NCBI GenBank assembly: GCA_903862955.1
Contig: CAIPAH010000014.1
Coordinates: forward strand, 26,379-90,378
Reading direction: 5' to 3'
Origin: an uncultured Opitutia bacterium
Lineage (GTDB): Bacteria; Verrucomicrobiota; Verrucomicrobiia; Opitutales; Opitutaceae
DNA length: 64,000 nt
A program made the position numbers and the translations under genes. This document shows, one piece after another, positions 18,649-27,187 of this stretch; position 1 is the stretch's first letter; each line of letters opens with the position of its first letter. Below the pieces are notes generated by a model, which saw only the letters and a list, made by a program, of their open reading frames with translations, did no database searches and was not told the origin of the DNA.

Positions 18649-19563
18649 TCAACCGGCGGTCCGGAAAATCATCCGCCGGTGGGACCAAAGGCTATCCGTC
18701 GAATAGAGGATCAGCGCCGCCCAGATCAGAGCGTAGCATTGGAAGCGTCCGACGTCGAAGGCCTCCCGGTAAATCAGCAACCCAACGAGGAATTGCACGG
18801 TCGGTGCAATGTATTGCAGCAGCCCCAGCGTGGTCAGGCGGATTCGCCGCACGCCGTAGGCAAACAGCAGCAGGGGAATGGCAGTGATGACCCCCGCGCT
18901 CAGTACGTAGGCCTGCACCAAAGGGCCGACGTGAACGAAGTCGCCTGTCCCGGTGTGCGCCCGCCAGAGGAGAAACGCCGCCGCCAAAGGGGCGATGGCG
19001 AGGGTCTCCACTGTCAGCCCGGCAATCGGCCCCAACGCAGATTTCTTTTTCAGAAATCCATACGCGCTCCAAGTGGCCGCGAGCGACAGCGCAATCCACG
19101 GAGGGTGACCGACGCCAGCCAGCAGGAGGGTAACGCCGAGCGCGGCCAGGGCTATGGCTGCCCACTGCAGGCGGCGGAGGCGTTCGTGCAAAAAGAGGTA
19201 ACCCAGGGCAATGTTGCAGAGCGGGATCAGGAAATTGCCCAGGCTTGATTCAATGATGTAGCCGGCATTGACCGCCCAAACATAGATCGTCCAGTTGCAC
19301 ACGAGCACGAGGCCACTCAGGCCATAAAACGCAAAAATCCGGACGCCGGCGAAAGCGGGGCGCAGTGCGCCCAAGTCGCGTTGTATAGCCAGGACCGCCA
19401 GCAGAAAGAGCGGCAACCAGAACGAACGGTGGGCAATAAGTTCGACCGCGGAAACGCCCTGGATTTGCTTCCAGTAAATCGGGATGATGCCCCAAAGCAG
19501 AAAGGCCGCGGTCGCTGCCAGGGCGCCGCGAGGATCGACGGAAGGGGAAGCTTCGGAGGCCAA
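18649..19563 (-). CDS. rarD: RarD/EamA-family membrane transporter
   Basis: The 304-residue protein has about ten hydrophobic helices in two EamA repeats: LLWGIIPIYWKQIQGVSAVE near the start, HRSFWLP, TIYVWAVNAGYIIESSLGNF, RLTTLGLLQYIAPT, and FQCYALIWAALILYS. This is characteristic of RarD-like DMT carriers. Substrate specificity of the family is mostly unknown. The start is a TTG because no ATG or GTG fits the family N-terminus. It is the last gene of a small minus-strand group and has no obvious link to sulfur metabolism. The 64 bases to the next gene upstream hold nothing notable. Confidence 0.85.
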   Translation of the reverse strand: MASEASPSVDPRGALAATAAFLLWGIIPIYWKQIQGVSAVELIAHRSFWLPLFLLAVLAIQRDLGALRPAFAGVRIFAFYGLSGLVLVCNWTIYVWAVNAGYIIESSLGNFLIPLCNIALGYLFLHERLRRLQWAAIALAALGVTLLLAGVGHPPWIALSLAATWSAYGFLKKKSALGPIAGLTVETLAIAPLAAAFLLWRAHTGTGDFVHVGPLVQAYVLSAGVITAIPLLLFAYGVRRIRLTTLGLLQYIAPTVQFLVGLLIYREAFDVGRFQCYALIWAALILYSTDSLWSHRRMIFRTAG

Positions 19564-19626
19564 TGGGCGAGACTGGGACCGGGCGGTCGCGACGTCAAAC
19601 GGTCGCGACGCAATGTGCAGCGATTT

Positions 19627-20751
19627 TCACGGGTAATCCGTCCCGAAATGTCGCCCGACCTGCTCACGCAGCGCCTCCGCCTCGCGCTCGCCCGGGCAGT
19701 TGACCATGAGGTAGACGCCCTTCGTTCCGATGGCGTCAAGCAGCGGGAGCACTTGCTGCGGCTCGACGTCCAAGACCTGCACCGATTTGCCGGCGGCGAG
19801 GATGCGACGGTAAAGATCGTGCCACCGCCGGTTCCCGCCCGGCTCGATGCCGGCCTGCGGCGTCCACTCGATCGCATCCAGCGGCTCAATCGCCAGCAGC
19901 AGGTCCAGATGTCCCAGTGCCTGCGTGCCGTCCAGGTGATAGAGTGAGTGGTCGAGCCAGTCGCATTGGGCGGTCAACGCCGGCACGACGAAGTGTTGAA
20001 ACATGCTCGGGGAGAACAGGGCGGAGGCGTCGCACTGCAACTTGGCGACTTTGCCGGGGCCCCAGATTCTGAACGGCCCGAAGGATGAACTGCCATCCGC
20101 CAGCTTGATCAACTCGTAGATGCGCTCGTAGGCCGCGAACCACGCGTTGTTTATCTCCCAGACTTTCTGCTCAACCCATTCCGGGCGCTCGAGCATGTCC
20201 AGCAGCAGCGTCTCGGCGCCGCGCAGCGACGCCAGGACATCCAGGTTTTCGATCAGGTCGGGGCAGGCCACGAGATACTTGCCCCGCGCAGCGTCGGCGC
20301 AGCGGCCAACGATTTCCGAGGTCGAGCGCCACCAGGCGTTTTCCGGATCGAAGCGGAGCGGCGGCAGCTGCTCCACGTCGACATTCGCTTCAAGCACCGC
20401 CCGATACCAGACCGTGTCCTGCGCAAAGTCCGGCTCGGCCCCGAGGAGCAGCGCGAGAGAACCGGGCCCAAGGTTGGTGGTCGCGAGGGGCAGTATATCC
20501 AGGGGAAATGCGCAGCAGGACAGGCGATAGTGATTCTCCGCTGCGCGGTATTCGGCATTGCAATAGCACTCGCGGAGCGACGAAGGCCGCATCGGCTTGG
20601 CCACGGCCTCGTGCACGCAGTGTCCGGTGTTCAGGTCACCGTACATGCCGATCAGCATCCCTTCGTGCCGCCACCAGTTCACGAAGCGTTGTTTGGAGGC
20701 TTCCCAGTTGTCCTTCCAGGCAATGTCGGGCGCTCGCGGGCCAGGTTTCAT
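19627..20751 (-). CDS. Uroporphyrinogen-decarboxylase-like TIM-barrel protein
   Basis: The 374-residue protein resembles the URO-D/methyltransferase-like group common in Verrucomicrobia and Planctomycetes rather than true HemE. Features include WEASKQRFVNWWRHEG at the start, DPENAWWRSTSEIV, DLIENLDVLASLRG, SLYHLDGTQALGHLDLLLAI and IEWTPQAGIEP. The last two place conserved His/Asp residues at barrel strand ends. Such proteins are often near sugar-related genes, and their reactions are largely unknown. It forms a pair with the PhyH-like gene upstream and an AraC regulator beyond. A role in porphyrin synthesis is unlikely. The function remains unassigned. Confidence 0.65.
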   Translation of the reverse strand: MKPGPRAPDIAWKDNWEASKQRFVNWWRHEGMLIGMYGDLNTGHCVHEAVAKPMRPSSLRECYCNAEYRAAENHYRLSCCAFPLDILPLATTNLGPGSLALLLGAEPDFAQDTVWYRAVLEANVDVEQLPPLRFDPENAWWRSTSEIVGRCADAARGKYLVACPDLIENLDVLASLRGAETLLLDMLERPEWVEQKVWEINNAWFAAYERIYELIKLADGSSSFGPFRIWGPGKVAKLQCDASALFSPSMFQHFVVPALTAQCDWLDHSLYHLDGTQALGHLDLLLAIEPLDAIEWTPQAGIEPGGNRRWHDLYRRILAAGKSVQVLDVEPQQVLPLLDAIGTKGVYLMVNCPGEREAEALREQVGRHFGTDYP

Positions 20752-20838
20752 GTTCTTCCCCGTGATTTCTGTCGCGCCGGGCTGACCGCTTCGTCCGGGC
20801 CTGCAATGGCTGCGTTCATGTCTTCACTCCGTTTGGGA

Positions 20839-21654
20839 TCAGCCGCCAACTTGCGCCGGGAACGGCCCGAAATTTTCCGGGCGGTCCTCCGCGTGGTTGT
20901 AGGCCATTTTGCCGTCCTTCAGGAACGGAACGGCCAGCGTCCGCGGCCGACCGTCCGGCCGGCAAATCGGCTCGGCGCTGTACTGGGGCAGGTAGACCCG
21001 CCGCATCCGCGCGGTGGTATTCGGTCCGCTGCGGTGGAGCACGTAGCTGTCGAATGCCACGATGCTGCCCGCCGGCACGATGGCCGCGTCGCCCGGATCC
21101 CGCCCGGTGTAACCGATCAGGTCGTTGGAGCCGGCTTCCTTCGTGTGGTCGAGGATTTTGTCGCGCGTGCCGCCGCGGGAGTGGGGCAGCACGTAAACCG
21201 TGCCGTTCGCCTCGTTCACGTCGTCCAGCGTGCACCAGCACGTCAGGTATGGCCGATGGCGCGTCGCCGGGTCATTCCACTTCACGTACCCGCTGTCCTG
21301 GTGCCACGAGAACTTCATCCCCTGCTCGGGCCCTTTGACGACCCATTGCTCGTGAAACAGGTAAACGTCCGGGCCGAGCGCCGCCTCGGTCACCGCCGCC
21401 ATGAGCGGGCTGAAGATGAACTGCCACAGCCGGTTGCTCATCCGGTAGCGGTTGTTAACGAAGTAGCGCCGGCCCCGATGGCTGAGGCCCTCCGTCTGCA
21501 CTCCTTTGGCGTCCATCTGGGCGTCGCAATAGCCGAGGAAGTACGAGCATTCCTCGCGCAACATGGTCAGGACGTCGATGGGGATGACCCCGGGCAGGAT
21601 CATGTAGCCCTCGCGGCGAAAACGGTCACGTTCAAGTTCTGGGACTGGGTTCAT
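20839..21654 (-). CDS. Phytanoyl-CoA dioxygenase (PhyH) family oxygenase
   Basis: With the start at MNPVPELERD (preceded by GCAGGG, a plausible ribosome site) the protein has 271 residues. The iron-binding H-x-D is in KFSWHQDSGYV, the distal His probably in SYVLHRSGPN, and the 2-oxoglutarate arginine nearby. Other family cues are FRREGYMILPGVIP and LTCWCTLDDVNEANG. Members hydroxylate or cleave small molecules with O2 and 2-oxoglutarate. An oxygen-dependent enzyme beside an anaerobic respiration operon suggests that the organism meets oxygen or that this group is unrelated to sulfite respiration. The substrate is unknown. Confidence 0.85.
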   Translation of the reverse strand: MNPVPELERDRFRREGYMILPGVIPIDVLTMLREECSYFLGYCDAQMDAKGVQTEGLSHRGRRYFVNNRYRMSNRLWQFIFSPLMAAVTEAALGPDVYLFHEQWVVKGPEQGMKFSWHQDSGYVKWNDPATRHRPYLTCWCTLDDVNEANGTVYVLPHSRGGTRDKILDHTKEAGSNDLIGYTGRDPGDAAIVPAGSIVAFDSYVLHRSGPNTTARMRRVYLPQYSAEPICRPDGRPRTLAVPFLKDGKMAYNHAEDRPENFGPFPAQVGG

Positions 21655-21727
21655 CCCTGCTAATATACGTCCTTCCCCTTTTGGGCTCTTCTCATTTTGC
21701 TTCCCTCTTCTTATCATTTCTTGTCGC

Positions 21728-22564
21728 ATGCGACTTCACCTCAACCTGCCCGCGGCCTGGGATGGAAACCTCTGGCGCAGCGGCTACCTCGGCCGCGCCC
21801 GGCAGAAGCACCGGCACGCCGAGCTCGAGTTCAATCTCGTGACGCGAGGAGCGGGCACCTATCTCCTGGCGAATCGGAAGTACCGCATCGTGCGCGGTGA
21901 CCTGCTCTGGCTGTTCCCCGCGCAAGAGCATGTGCTGGTCGGGGAGACACCTGACTTTGAGATGTGGGTCGGCGTCCTGAAGCCCCATGCCATCCGGCGG
22001 GTGGCGACTGACCCCGAGGCGCGCATTCTGCAACAAGCCGGGCCGATCGGCGTCCATTGCCGCCGCCTTTCCCTCGGGATCCTCGCGAGGCTTGAGGACC
22101 TGTTTCAGGATGTCGCGGGCACGTGCGAGCAAACGGGGTTGTTCAATGCGGGCCTCGCCCACGTGTTCCTGGCCACGTGGCAGCAGTTCGAGCGGGCCGT
22201 GGATGTGCCGGTGGTTGATGTCCACCCGGCCGTCGAACAAGCCGCGCGCTTGATCCGCCGCGACACCGGTGAGCTGGATCTTCACCAGCTGGCCCGCCAA
22301 TCCGGCCTGAGCGCTTCGCGGCTCAGCCGCCTGTTCAAGCAGCAGACGGGAGTGACCTGGGTGGACTTCCGAAATCGCGAGCGCATTCGAAATTTTCTGC
22401 AACTCTACGGCACCGGGCAGCGCCGGACTATGCTGGCCGCAGCCTTGCAGGCCGGCTTCGGGAGTTATCCGCAATTCTATCGAGTCTTCAGCCGCGTCAT
22501 GGACTGCACCCCCAATGACTATCGGCGCAAATTGGGCACGGACCCCGCGCAGGCAGGGGAGTGA
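21728..22564 (+). CDS. AraC-family transcriptional regulator
   Basis: The 278-residue protein has an N-terminal cupin-like sensor half (KHRHAELEFNLVTRGAGTYLL; DLLWLFPAQEHVL) and a C-terminal double helix-turn-helix, about residues 180-270. The first HTH is LDLHQLARQSGLSASRLSRLFKQQ, and the second follows a stretch ending SYPQFYRVFSRVMDCTPNDYRR, the usual AraC signature. It is divergent from the PhyH gene with 73 bases between the starts and probably controls the minus-strand group. It also lies directly upstream of the dsr operon, so regulation of dsr is possible but not shown. Confidence 0.9.
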   Translation: MRLHLNLPAAWDGNLWRSGYLGRARQKHRHAELEFNLVTRGAGTYLLANRKYRIVRGDLLWLFPAQEHVLVGETPDFEMWVGVLKPHAIRRVATDPEARILQQAGPIGVHCRRLSLGILARLEDLFQDVAGTCEQTGLFNAGLAHVFLATWQQFERAVDVPVVDVHPAVEQAARLIRRDTGELDLHQLARQSGLSASRLSRLFKQQTGVTWVDFRNRERIRNFLQLYGTGQRRTMLAAALQAGFGSYPQFYRVFSRVMDCTPNDYRRKLGTDPAQAGE

Positions 22565-22918
22565 CGATTATTGTTCATCCGAGCAGTCGAGGTCGCGGGG
22601 AGCGATGGAAACGGAAATGCCGTTTACTAATGGGGGCGCATAGTTTTTCACGCACAGCCTCTCATGCTCCCGAACCGCTGCGCGAGCTGCCGTAACTTAC
22701 TGATTACAAGGATGATTATATAAGCGGGGTTCGCGACCAAAAGGCGACGGGCCATCGGTTGCGGCAATCAGCCGGGCGTTTGCGGCGTCCGCGAAGCGGG
22801 AGACGCCAGATGGGTATTGTTTCGAAAGCGAAAATATGGTTCGAAATGGCCTCGCCGCGCGACGCGGCGTGAAGCCAGCCACCGGACCGAGCCGGCGCCC
22901 CCCCAATGCCCGCAACCA
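22565..22918 (+). promoter_or_regulatory. Leader and promoter region of the dsr operon
   Basis: These 354 bases hold no recognisable gene. An AT-rich promoter-like patch lies at about 22694-22723 (ttactgattacaagg then atgattatataagc). A small hairpin aaacgg-aaatg-ccgttt is at 22609-22625. A third element, the shared operator-like motif, is at 22821. A second half-copy (TTCGAAAT) follows at about 22844. The combination suggests more than one regulator acts here. Confidence 0.5.
22817..22836. promoter_or_regulatory. Putative operator, copy B (upstream of dsrA)
   Basis: The core TTCGAAAGCGAA occupies 22821-22832, extended to TTTCGAAAGCGAAAA, a perfect TTTCG / CGAAA inverted pair around AAAG. 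The distance to the dsrA start is 86 bases. It is identical to copy A over 12 bases. Confidence 0.6.
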
Positions 22919-24343
22919 ATGCCCACGATGGAAAAGATTAAACTCTGCTGCGCGAAATGTGGTTTTGTGATCGAGGAATACACGGCCGAGGAGCTGGCCG
23001 CGGTGCCGCGGAAAGCGAAGCGGTACCAGTACCTGAAAAACAAATCGAGCATCTGCCCGTCATGCCTGGCCTCGGGCCGGCTCTCGGACATTCGAGTGAA
23101 CGAAGAGAGCGGACCAGTGGGCGCCCCGCGGGTGGCCGCCCCGGCCAGTTCCACAGCTGCCCCGGTGGGACACGAGGAACACGCCGTGTCGCCGACGCCC
23201 ATGATGGATGCGATGTCCCAAGGTCGCTTTCCGAGCCACGCGGCCGAACTCAAGAAGACCAAATACCCGGTCCAGATGTACGAACAGGCGCTGCAAAAGC
23301 GCCGCACGCAGTGGGGCTATGGCGGCTATGTCTCATTACCCGGGGTGGCCTCCGGGGTTCTCGTGCGTTCGTCGGCCCGGCCCGAAATCACCAAGGGATC
23401 GAATTTTGTGCGGATCATGGACCCGTGCGGAAATTTTTTCAGCACGGCCTCCATGCGCGGGCTTTGCGACATCGCGGACAAGTACGCCTACGGGCTGCTG
23501 CACTTGCTCAGCACCGGGGGCGACTTGGAACTCCTCGGCATCCCCACCGAGAACCTGAAGCCGGCGGTCGAGGAAATCACGAACCTCGGCTTCGACATCG
23601 GATCGACCGGCGACGACTACCGGACGAGCGAGGAGTGCATCGGGCCGGCCAAGTGCGACCTGACGCTCTACGATACGCTCGGACTGCGAGCCGCCTGGTA
23701 CAAACGCTTCCTGGACGACGTCCAATACCCGCGCTTCCCGCACAAGATCAAATGCAAGTTCGCCGGCTGCCCGAACGACTGCGTGCGCGGGTGCCAGAAG
23801 GCGGACATCTTCCTCTGTGGCGTCTACCGCGACGCCCCCCAGGTCGACCAGCAGAAGGTCGCGAAATGGGTCGAGGCCGGCGGCGACATCACGACGGTGT
23901 GTTCGCGCTGCCCGGGCCAAGCCATGCAGTGGGAGTCCGGGAAGGGGCTGCGCATCGATGAAGACAGCTGCATGCATTGCATGTACTGCAGCAACAAGGT
24001 TCCCGGCGTCAGACCCGGTGGCGACCGCGGCGTGGCGGTGCTCGTCGGCGGAAAATTGCGCGGCAAGTTCGGCCCGATGCTTTCCCGCGTGCTGGTTCCC
24101 TTCATCAAGGCCGAGGGCCCGGATTACAAGGAGGTCTTCGACTGCATCGAAAAATTCACCGAAGTCTATGACGCGAATGCCCGCAAGAAGGAGCGGGTGG
24201 GCGACTTCATCCTGCGCATCGGCATCGATGAATTCTACAAGCTGTCGGGAGTCGAGCCGGCGCCCCAGCTCCTGGCGCAGCCCCGCACCAATTTCTTCTG
24301 CCATTGGGAGGTCGAGGAAGTGATGGACGAGCGCAAGCGCTGA
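22919..24343 (+). CDS. dsrA: Dissimilatory sulfite reductase alpha subunit with an added N-terminal zinc-ribbon-like domain
   Basis: The 474-residue protein carries the siroheme-[4Fe-4S] ligands C240-x5-C246 and C284-x3-C288, and an inserted ferredoxin domain with C328, C331, C351, C354 and C357 (CMHCMYC). The DsrA core starts near residue 93 (TPMMDAMSQGRFPSHAAEL), like the TPxLDxLExGPWPS start of known DsrA. Before it lies a domain with C11-x2-C14 and C46-x2-C49 plus an Ala/Pro linker, which I do not recall in canonical DsrA. With DsrB it reduces sulfite using siroheme, with DsrC as co-substrate, in the cytoplasm. Start ATG 22919 was chosen; ATG 22928 is nearly equivalent. The longer frame from a TTG lies inside the operator. 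Confidence 0.93.
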   Translation: MPTMEKIKLCCAKCGFVIEEYTAEELAAVPRKAKRYQYLKNKSSICPSCLASGRLSDIRVNEESGPVGAPRVAAPASSTAAPVGHEEHAVSPTPMMDAMSQGRFPSHAAELKKTKYPVQMYEQALQKRRTQWGYGGYVSLPGVASGVLVRSSARPEITKGSNFVRIMDPCGNFFSTASMRGLCDIADKYAYGLLHLLSTGGDLELLGIPTENLKPAVEEITNLGFDIGSTGDDYRTSEECIGPAKCDLTLYDTLGLRAAWYKRFLDDVQYPRFPHKIKCKFAGCPNDCVRGCQKADIFLCGVYRDAPQVDQQKVAKWVEAGGDITTVCSRCPGQAMQWESGKGLRIDEDSCMHCMYCSNKVPGVRPGGDRGVAVLVGGKLRGKFGPMLSRVLVPFIKAEGPDYKEVFDCIEKFTEVYDANARKKERVGDFILRIGIDEFYKLSGVEPAPQLLAQPRTNFFCHWEVEEVMDERKR

Positions 24344-24372
24344 ACAACCAATCCCAAGAAAGGACCATCCCC

Positions 24373-25431
24373 ATGCCCGGAATCGGAATCCCCTCCCTCG
24401 AAGCCAGCCTCCCGCCCATCGTGAAGCGGAACTACGGCAAATGGACCTCGCACGACCACATTCGCCCGGGCGTCATCAAGCATGACGCCGAATCCGGCGA
24501 AGCCTGCTACACGGTGCGGGCCGCCATGCCGCCCAACGCGCGCGTCAGCACCCCGACGATGCGGATGTTGTGCGGCCTCGCCGATGAGTTTTCCGAAGGT
24601 TTCTTCCGGGTCACCCAGCGCAATTCGATCGAGTTTGTCGGGGTCCCCGTCGGGCGGATCGAGGAACTGATCGCCCGCCTGGCCGGGCATGGTTTCCCGG
24701 TTGGCGGCACCAACCGGTCCCTGCACAACATGACCTGCTGCACGGGCTACATGCACTGCCACCTGGCCGCGACCGATCCCGCCGCCATCGTCAAGGCGAT
24801 CTCGGAGATGCTCATCAAGGAGTATGAAACCGACTGCCTGCCGGCAGGGCTGAAGATTTCGGGTTCCGGCTGCATCAACAACTGCGGCGAGGGCTCCTGC
24901 GCGGACATCGGCATCGTCGGCGTACACCGCGACCTTCCGCCGATCAATGCGGAAAAACTCAAGGGGTGCGAGTTGCCGCTGGTCATCTCGGTCTGCCCCG
25001 TCGGCGCGATCAAGCCCAAGGGCCCGGGCATGGTGGAAATCGACCCCAAGAAGTGCATCCATTGCCCCGCTTGCTCGGTGGCTTGCGCCGCTTTCGCCCC
25101 GATCGGCAGCGCCAACGGGGACGGCGTGGCGATTGTCGTCGGCGGCAAGTCCAGCAACACCGGCGACGGCCCGGCCCTCGCCAAGATGGTCATACCTTAC
25201 CTGCCCAACAATCCCCCGCACTGGCCCGAGGTGACGGAGGTCGTGCGGAAGATCGTGGACACCTGGGTCGCGAACGCGCACCGGGACGAACGGGTGGGAG
25301 AATGGATCAACCGCATCGGTTGGGAGAAATTCTACCAGCGTACCGGGCTCAAGATGTCGTTCAAGGTGGTCGACGGCTACGACCAGAGGTCGCTCGAGTA
25401 TGTCAGGAGCAACGTGAGATTCCGCTGGTAG
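24373..25431 (+). CDS. dsrB: Dissimilatory sulfite reductase beta subunit
   Basis: The 352-residue protein aligns along its length with DsrB as remembered: PPIVKRNYGKW, ESGEACYTVRA, FFRVTQRNSIEFV, HCHLAATD, DIGIVGVHRDLPPI, a ferredoxin insert C228-x2-C231-x2-C234-x3-C238, then PYLPNNPPHWPEVT and GEWINRIGWEKFYQRTGL. The siroheme cluster ligands read C123-x5-C129 and C167-x3-C171. Textbook DsrB lacks the first cysteine and has a C-C pair later, so this arrangement is unusual. An AAGGA ribosome site precedes the ATG. The gap to dsrA is 29 bases. No dsrD follows. Confidence 0.93.
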   Translation: MPGIGIPSLEASLPPIVKRNYGKWTSHDHIRPGVIKHDAESGEACYTVRAAMPPNARVSTPTMRMLCGLADEFSEGFFRVTQRNSIEFVGVPVGRIEELIARLAGHGFPVGGTNRSLHNMTCCTGYMHCHLAATDPAAIVKAISEMLIKEYETDCLPAGLKISGSGCINNCGEGSCADIGIVGVHRDLPPINAEKLKGCELPLVISVCPVGAIKPKGPGMVEIDPKKCIHCPACSVACAAFAPIGSANGDGVAIVVGGKSSNTGDGPALAKMVIPYLPNNPPHWPEVTEVVRKIVDTWVANAHRDERVGEWINRIGWEKFYQRTGLKMSFKVVDGYDQRSLEYVRSNVRFRW

Positions 25432-25488
25432 GTCACCCCTTTCCGGCCCCGGTTACGCGCCACTTTCAACCCAGATTCCATCAGCACC

Positions 25489-25806
25489 ATGCCCACCATC
25501 ACATTGTCCGGTGAACCATTCGAAGTCGACGAAGACGGCTTCATTCAGGATCCCGCCCGCTGGAACGAGTCCGTCGCGAAGGGCCTCGCCAGCGAGGAGG
25601 GAATCACCGAATTGACCGAGGACCATTGGAAGGTGATCCGATTCCTTCACAACTACTACGCGCAGTTCGGCAGCGCGCCGATGGTTCGGAAGCTCAGCAA
25701 GGAGACCGGCTTCGATCTCAAAACCATTTACAAACTCTTTCCGACCGGCCCCGCCAAAGGCGCCTGCAAGCTCGCAGGCTTACCCAAACCGACGGGCTGC
25801 GTATGA
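25489..25806 (+). CDS. dsrC: DsrC, sulfur-carrier co-substrate of DsrAB
   Basis: The 105-residue protein matches the DsrC/TusE family (FEVDEDGFIQDPARWNE, LTEDHWKVIRFLHNYY, FPTGPAKGACKLAGLPKPTGC). It retains both C-terminal cysteines, C93 and penultimate C104, ten residues apart. True DsrC keeps both, while TusE-like proteins keep only the last, so this copy should form the DsrC-trisulfide released by DsrAB and reduced through DsrMKJOP. It lies 57 bases after dsrB. The two active cysteines make the operon biochemically complete. Confidence 0.95.
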   Translation: MPTITLSGEPFEVDEDGFIQDPARWNESVAKGLASEEGITELTEDHWKVIRFLHNYYAQFGSAPMVRKLSKETGFDLKTIYKLFPTGPAKGACKLAGLPKPTGCV

Positions 25807-25895
25807 CGCATCCGGCTGCAGTTTGCCGGTGCCGCGGGGGCGCAAGTCTCCTCGAGCGGGCGTCGGCGATCAACCCATAGAACCACCGCCTCCCC

Positions 25896-26081
25896 ATGTA
25901 CGTCATCACAATCGATGAGGCCAAGTGCACCCAGTGCACCGAATGCGTGAAGATCTGCCCCTCCGAGGTGTACAAGCTGGTGAACGGGCGGGTCGTCGTC
26001 GGCAACAGCGACGACTGCAGCAGGTGCGAAAGCTGCCTGTCGGTATGCGTGCCCGGGGCAATTACCGTCGTTGAAATGTAA
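25896..26081 (+). CDS. Small 2[4Fe-4S] ferredoxin of the dsr operon
   Basis: The 61-residue protein is a bacterial-type ferredoxin with two clusters: CTQCTECVKICP near residues 11-22 and CSRCESCLSVCVP near 42-54. It is cytoplasmic and probably carries electrons to DsrAB or between central metabolism and the Dsr complex. It lies between dsrC (89 bases) and dsrM (17 bases). Small ferredoxins inside dsr operons are known in some sulfate and sulfite reducers. Confidence 0.9.
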   Translation: MYVITIDEAKCTQCTECVKICPSEVYKLVNGRVVVGNSDDCSRCESCLSVCVPGAITVVEM

Positions 26082-26098
26082 CCGCCGGTGAATTTCCC

Positions 26099-27187
26099 AT
26101 GCCTGACATTAAGCCACCGGCGCATGGTCAGGATTCCCCGGTTTCATTCCCGGCTTGGAGAGGTGAAGGCGCGAAAGCCCTGTTCCCGCTGGTGGCGGTC
26201 GCGGCCCTGGTCTTGATCGCGTGGGCGGGTGCCGGGTTGCCCCGGCTGGAGCCGTTGTTTGGCATCATTCTTCCCTACGGCGCCCTGCTGGCGTTCTTGT
26301 TCGGTATGTCCTGGCGCGTGCTCTCTTGGACGAGGTCGCCGGTTCCCTTCAACATCACGACCACTTGCGGCCAGCAGTATTCGCTTCCGTGGATTCGCTC
26401 CAGCCGGATCGAAAATCCCCACACCCGCTGGGGCGCGGCCGGCCGGGTCGTACTGGAAATGCTGCTGTTCCGCAGCCTGCTGCGCAATGTGCGGCACGAG
26501 TGGGTCGAAGGGGATCGCGAGGGTGCCGCACCGAAGTTGGTTTTCAAATCCAGCCCGGGCCTGTGGCTGGGCGCGCTGGTTTTCCATTATTCCCTGCTAC
26601 TGGTCTTGCTGCACCACGCCCGTTTCTTCCTCGACCCGGTGTCGGGCTGGGTGACAGGCCTTGAAAAGCTCGATGCGTTTTTTCAGCTCGGTTCGGCGGC
26701 GTTCTACGTCAGCGGCGTCACGCTGATCCTGGCTCTGCTTTACCTGTTGGTGCGCCGCTGGTGGCTGCCGTGGCTGCGTTACCTCTCCTTACCAGCTGAT
26801 TACTTTCCCCTCTATCTCCTGCTCGGTGTCGCCCTGACGGGCGGCATGATGCATTACTCGACGCGGGCCAACGTTCCCGCGGCCAAGGATTTTTGCCTGG
26901 GCCTGGCCCGGCTGCGTCCGGCCGGCTTGTCCGGGCTCGGGCCGCTCTTTTACGTTCACCTGACGCTGGCCTGCCTCCTGTTGGCCTACGTGCCATTCAG
27001 CAAACTGGCGCACATGGTGAGCCTGCCGCTGAGCCCGACCCGCAACCTGCCCGGCGCCGGCCGGATGACACGGCACGTGAACCCGTGGAATGCGCCCGTC
27101 AAAACGCACCCTTACGCGGAATATGAGAACGAATACCGCGACAAGATGCGGGCGGCGGGCATTCCGCTGGAGAAGGAGATCCCATGA
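26099..27187 (+). CDS. dsrM: DsrM, membrane cytochrome b subunit of the DsrMKJOP complex
   Basis: The 362-residue protein has about six to seven hydrophobic helices. Histidines suitable for b-heme ligation lie in ALVFHYSLLLVLLHHARFF, GMMHYSTR and FYVHLTLAC, as in the NarI-like family to which DsrM belongs. The C-terminus (MVSLPLSPTRNLPGAGRMTRHVNPWN) is a DsrM/NarI-like cytoplasmic tail. It should pass electrons from menaquinol to DsrK. The N-terminus is longer than usual, with about 30 soluble residues before the first helix. The stop overlaps the dsrK ATG as ATGA. Confidence 0.88.
   Translation: MPDIKPPAHGQDSPVSFPAWRGEGAKALFPLVAVAALVLIAWAGAGLPRLEPLFGIILPYGALLAFLFGMSWRVLSWTRSPVPFNITTTCGQQYSLPWIRSSRIENPHTRWGAAGRVVLEMLLFRSLLRNVRHEWVEGDREGAAPKLVFKSSPGLWLGALVFHYSLLLVLLHHARFFLDPVSGWVTGLEKLDAFFQLGSAAFYVSGVTLILALLYLLVRRWWLPWLRYLSLPADYFPLYLLLGVALTGGMMHYSTRANVPAAKDFCLGLARLRPAGLSGLGPLFYVHLTLACLLLAYVPFSKLAHMVSLPLSPTRNLPGAGRMTRHVNPWNAPVKTHPYAEYENEYRDKMRAAGIPLEKEIP

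Noticed and set aside
22817..22918. In-frame upstream extension of dsrA from a TTG
   Set aside because: The TTG lies at the operator-like motif, and the extension is low-complexity basic sequence.
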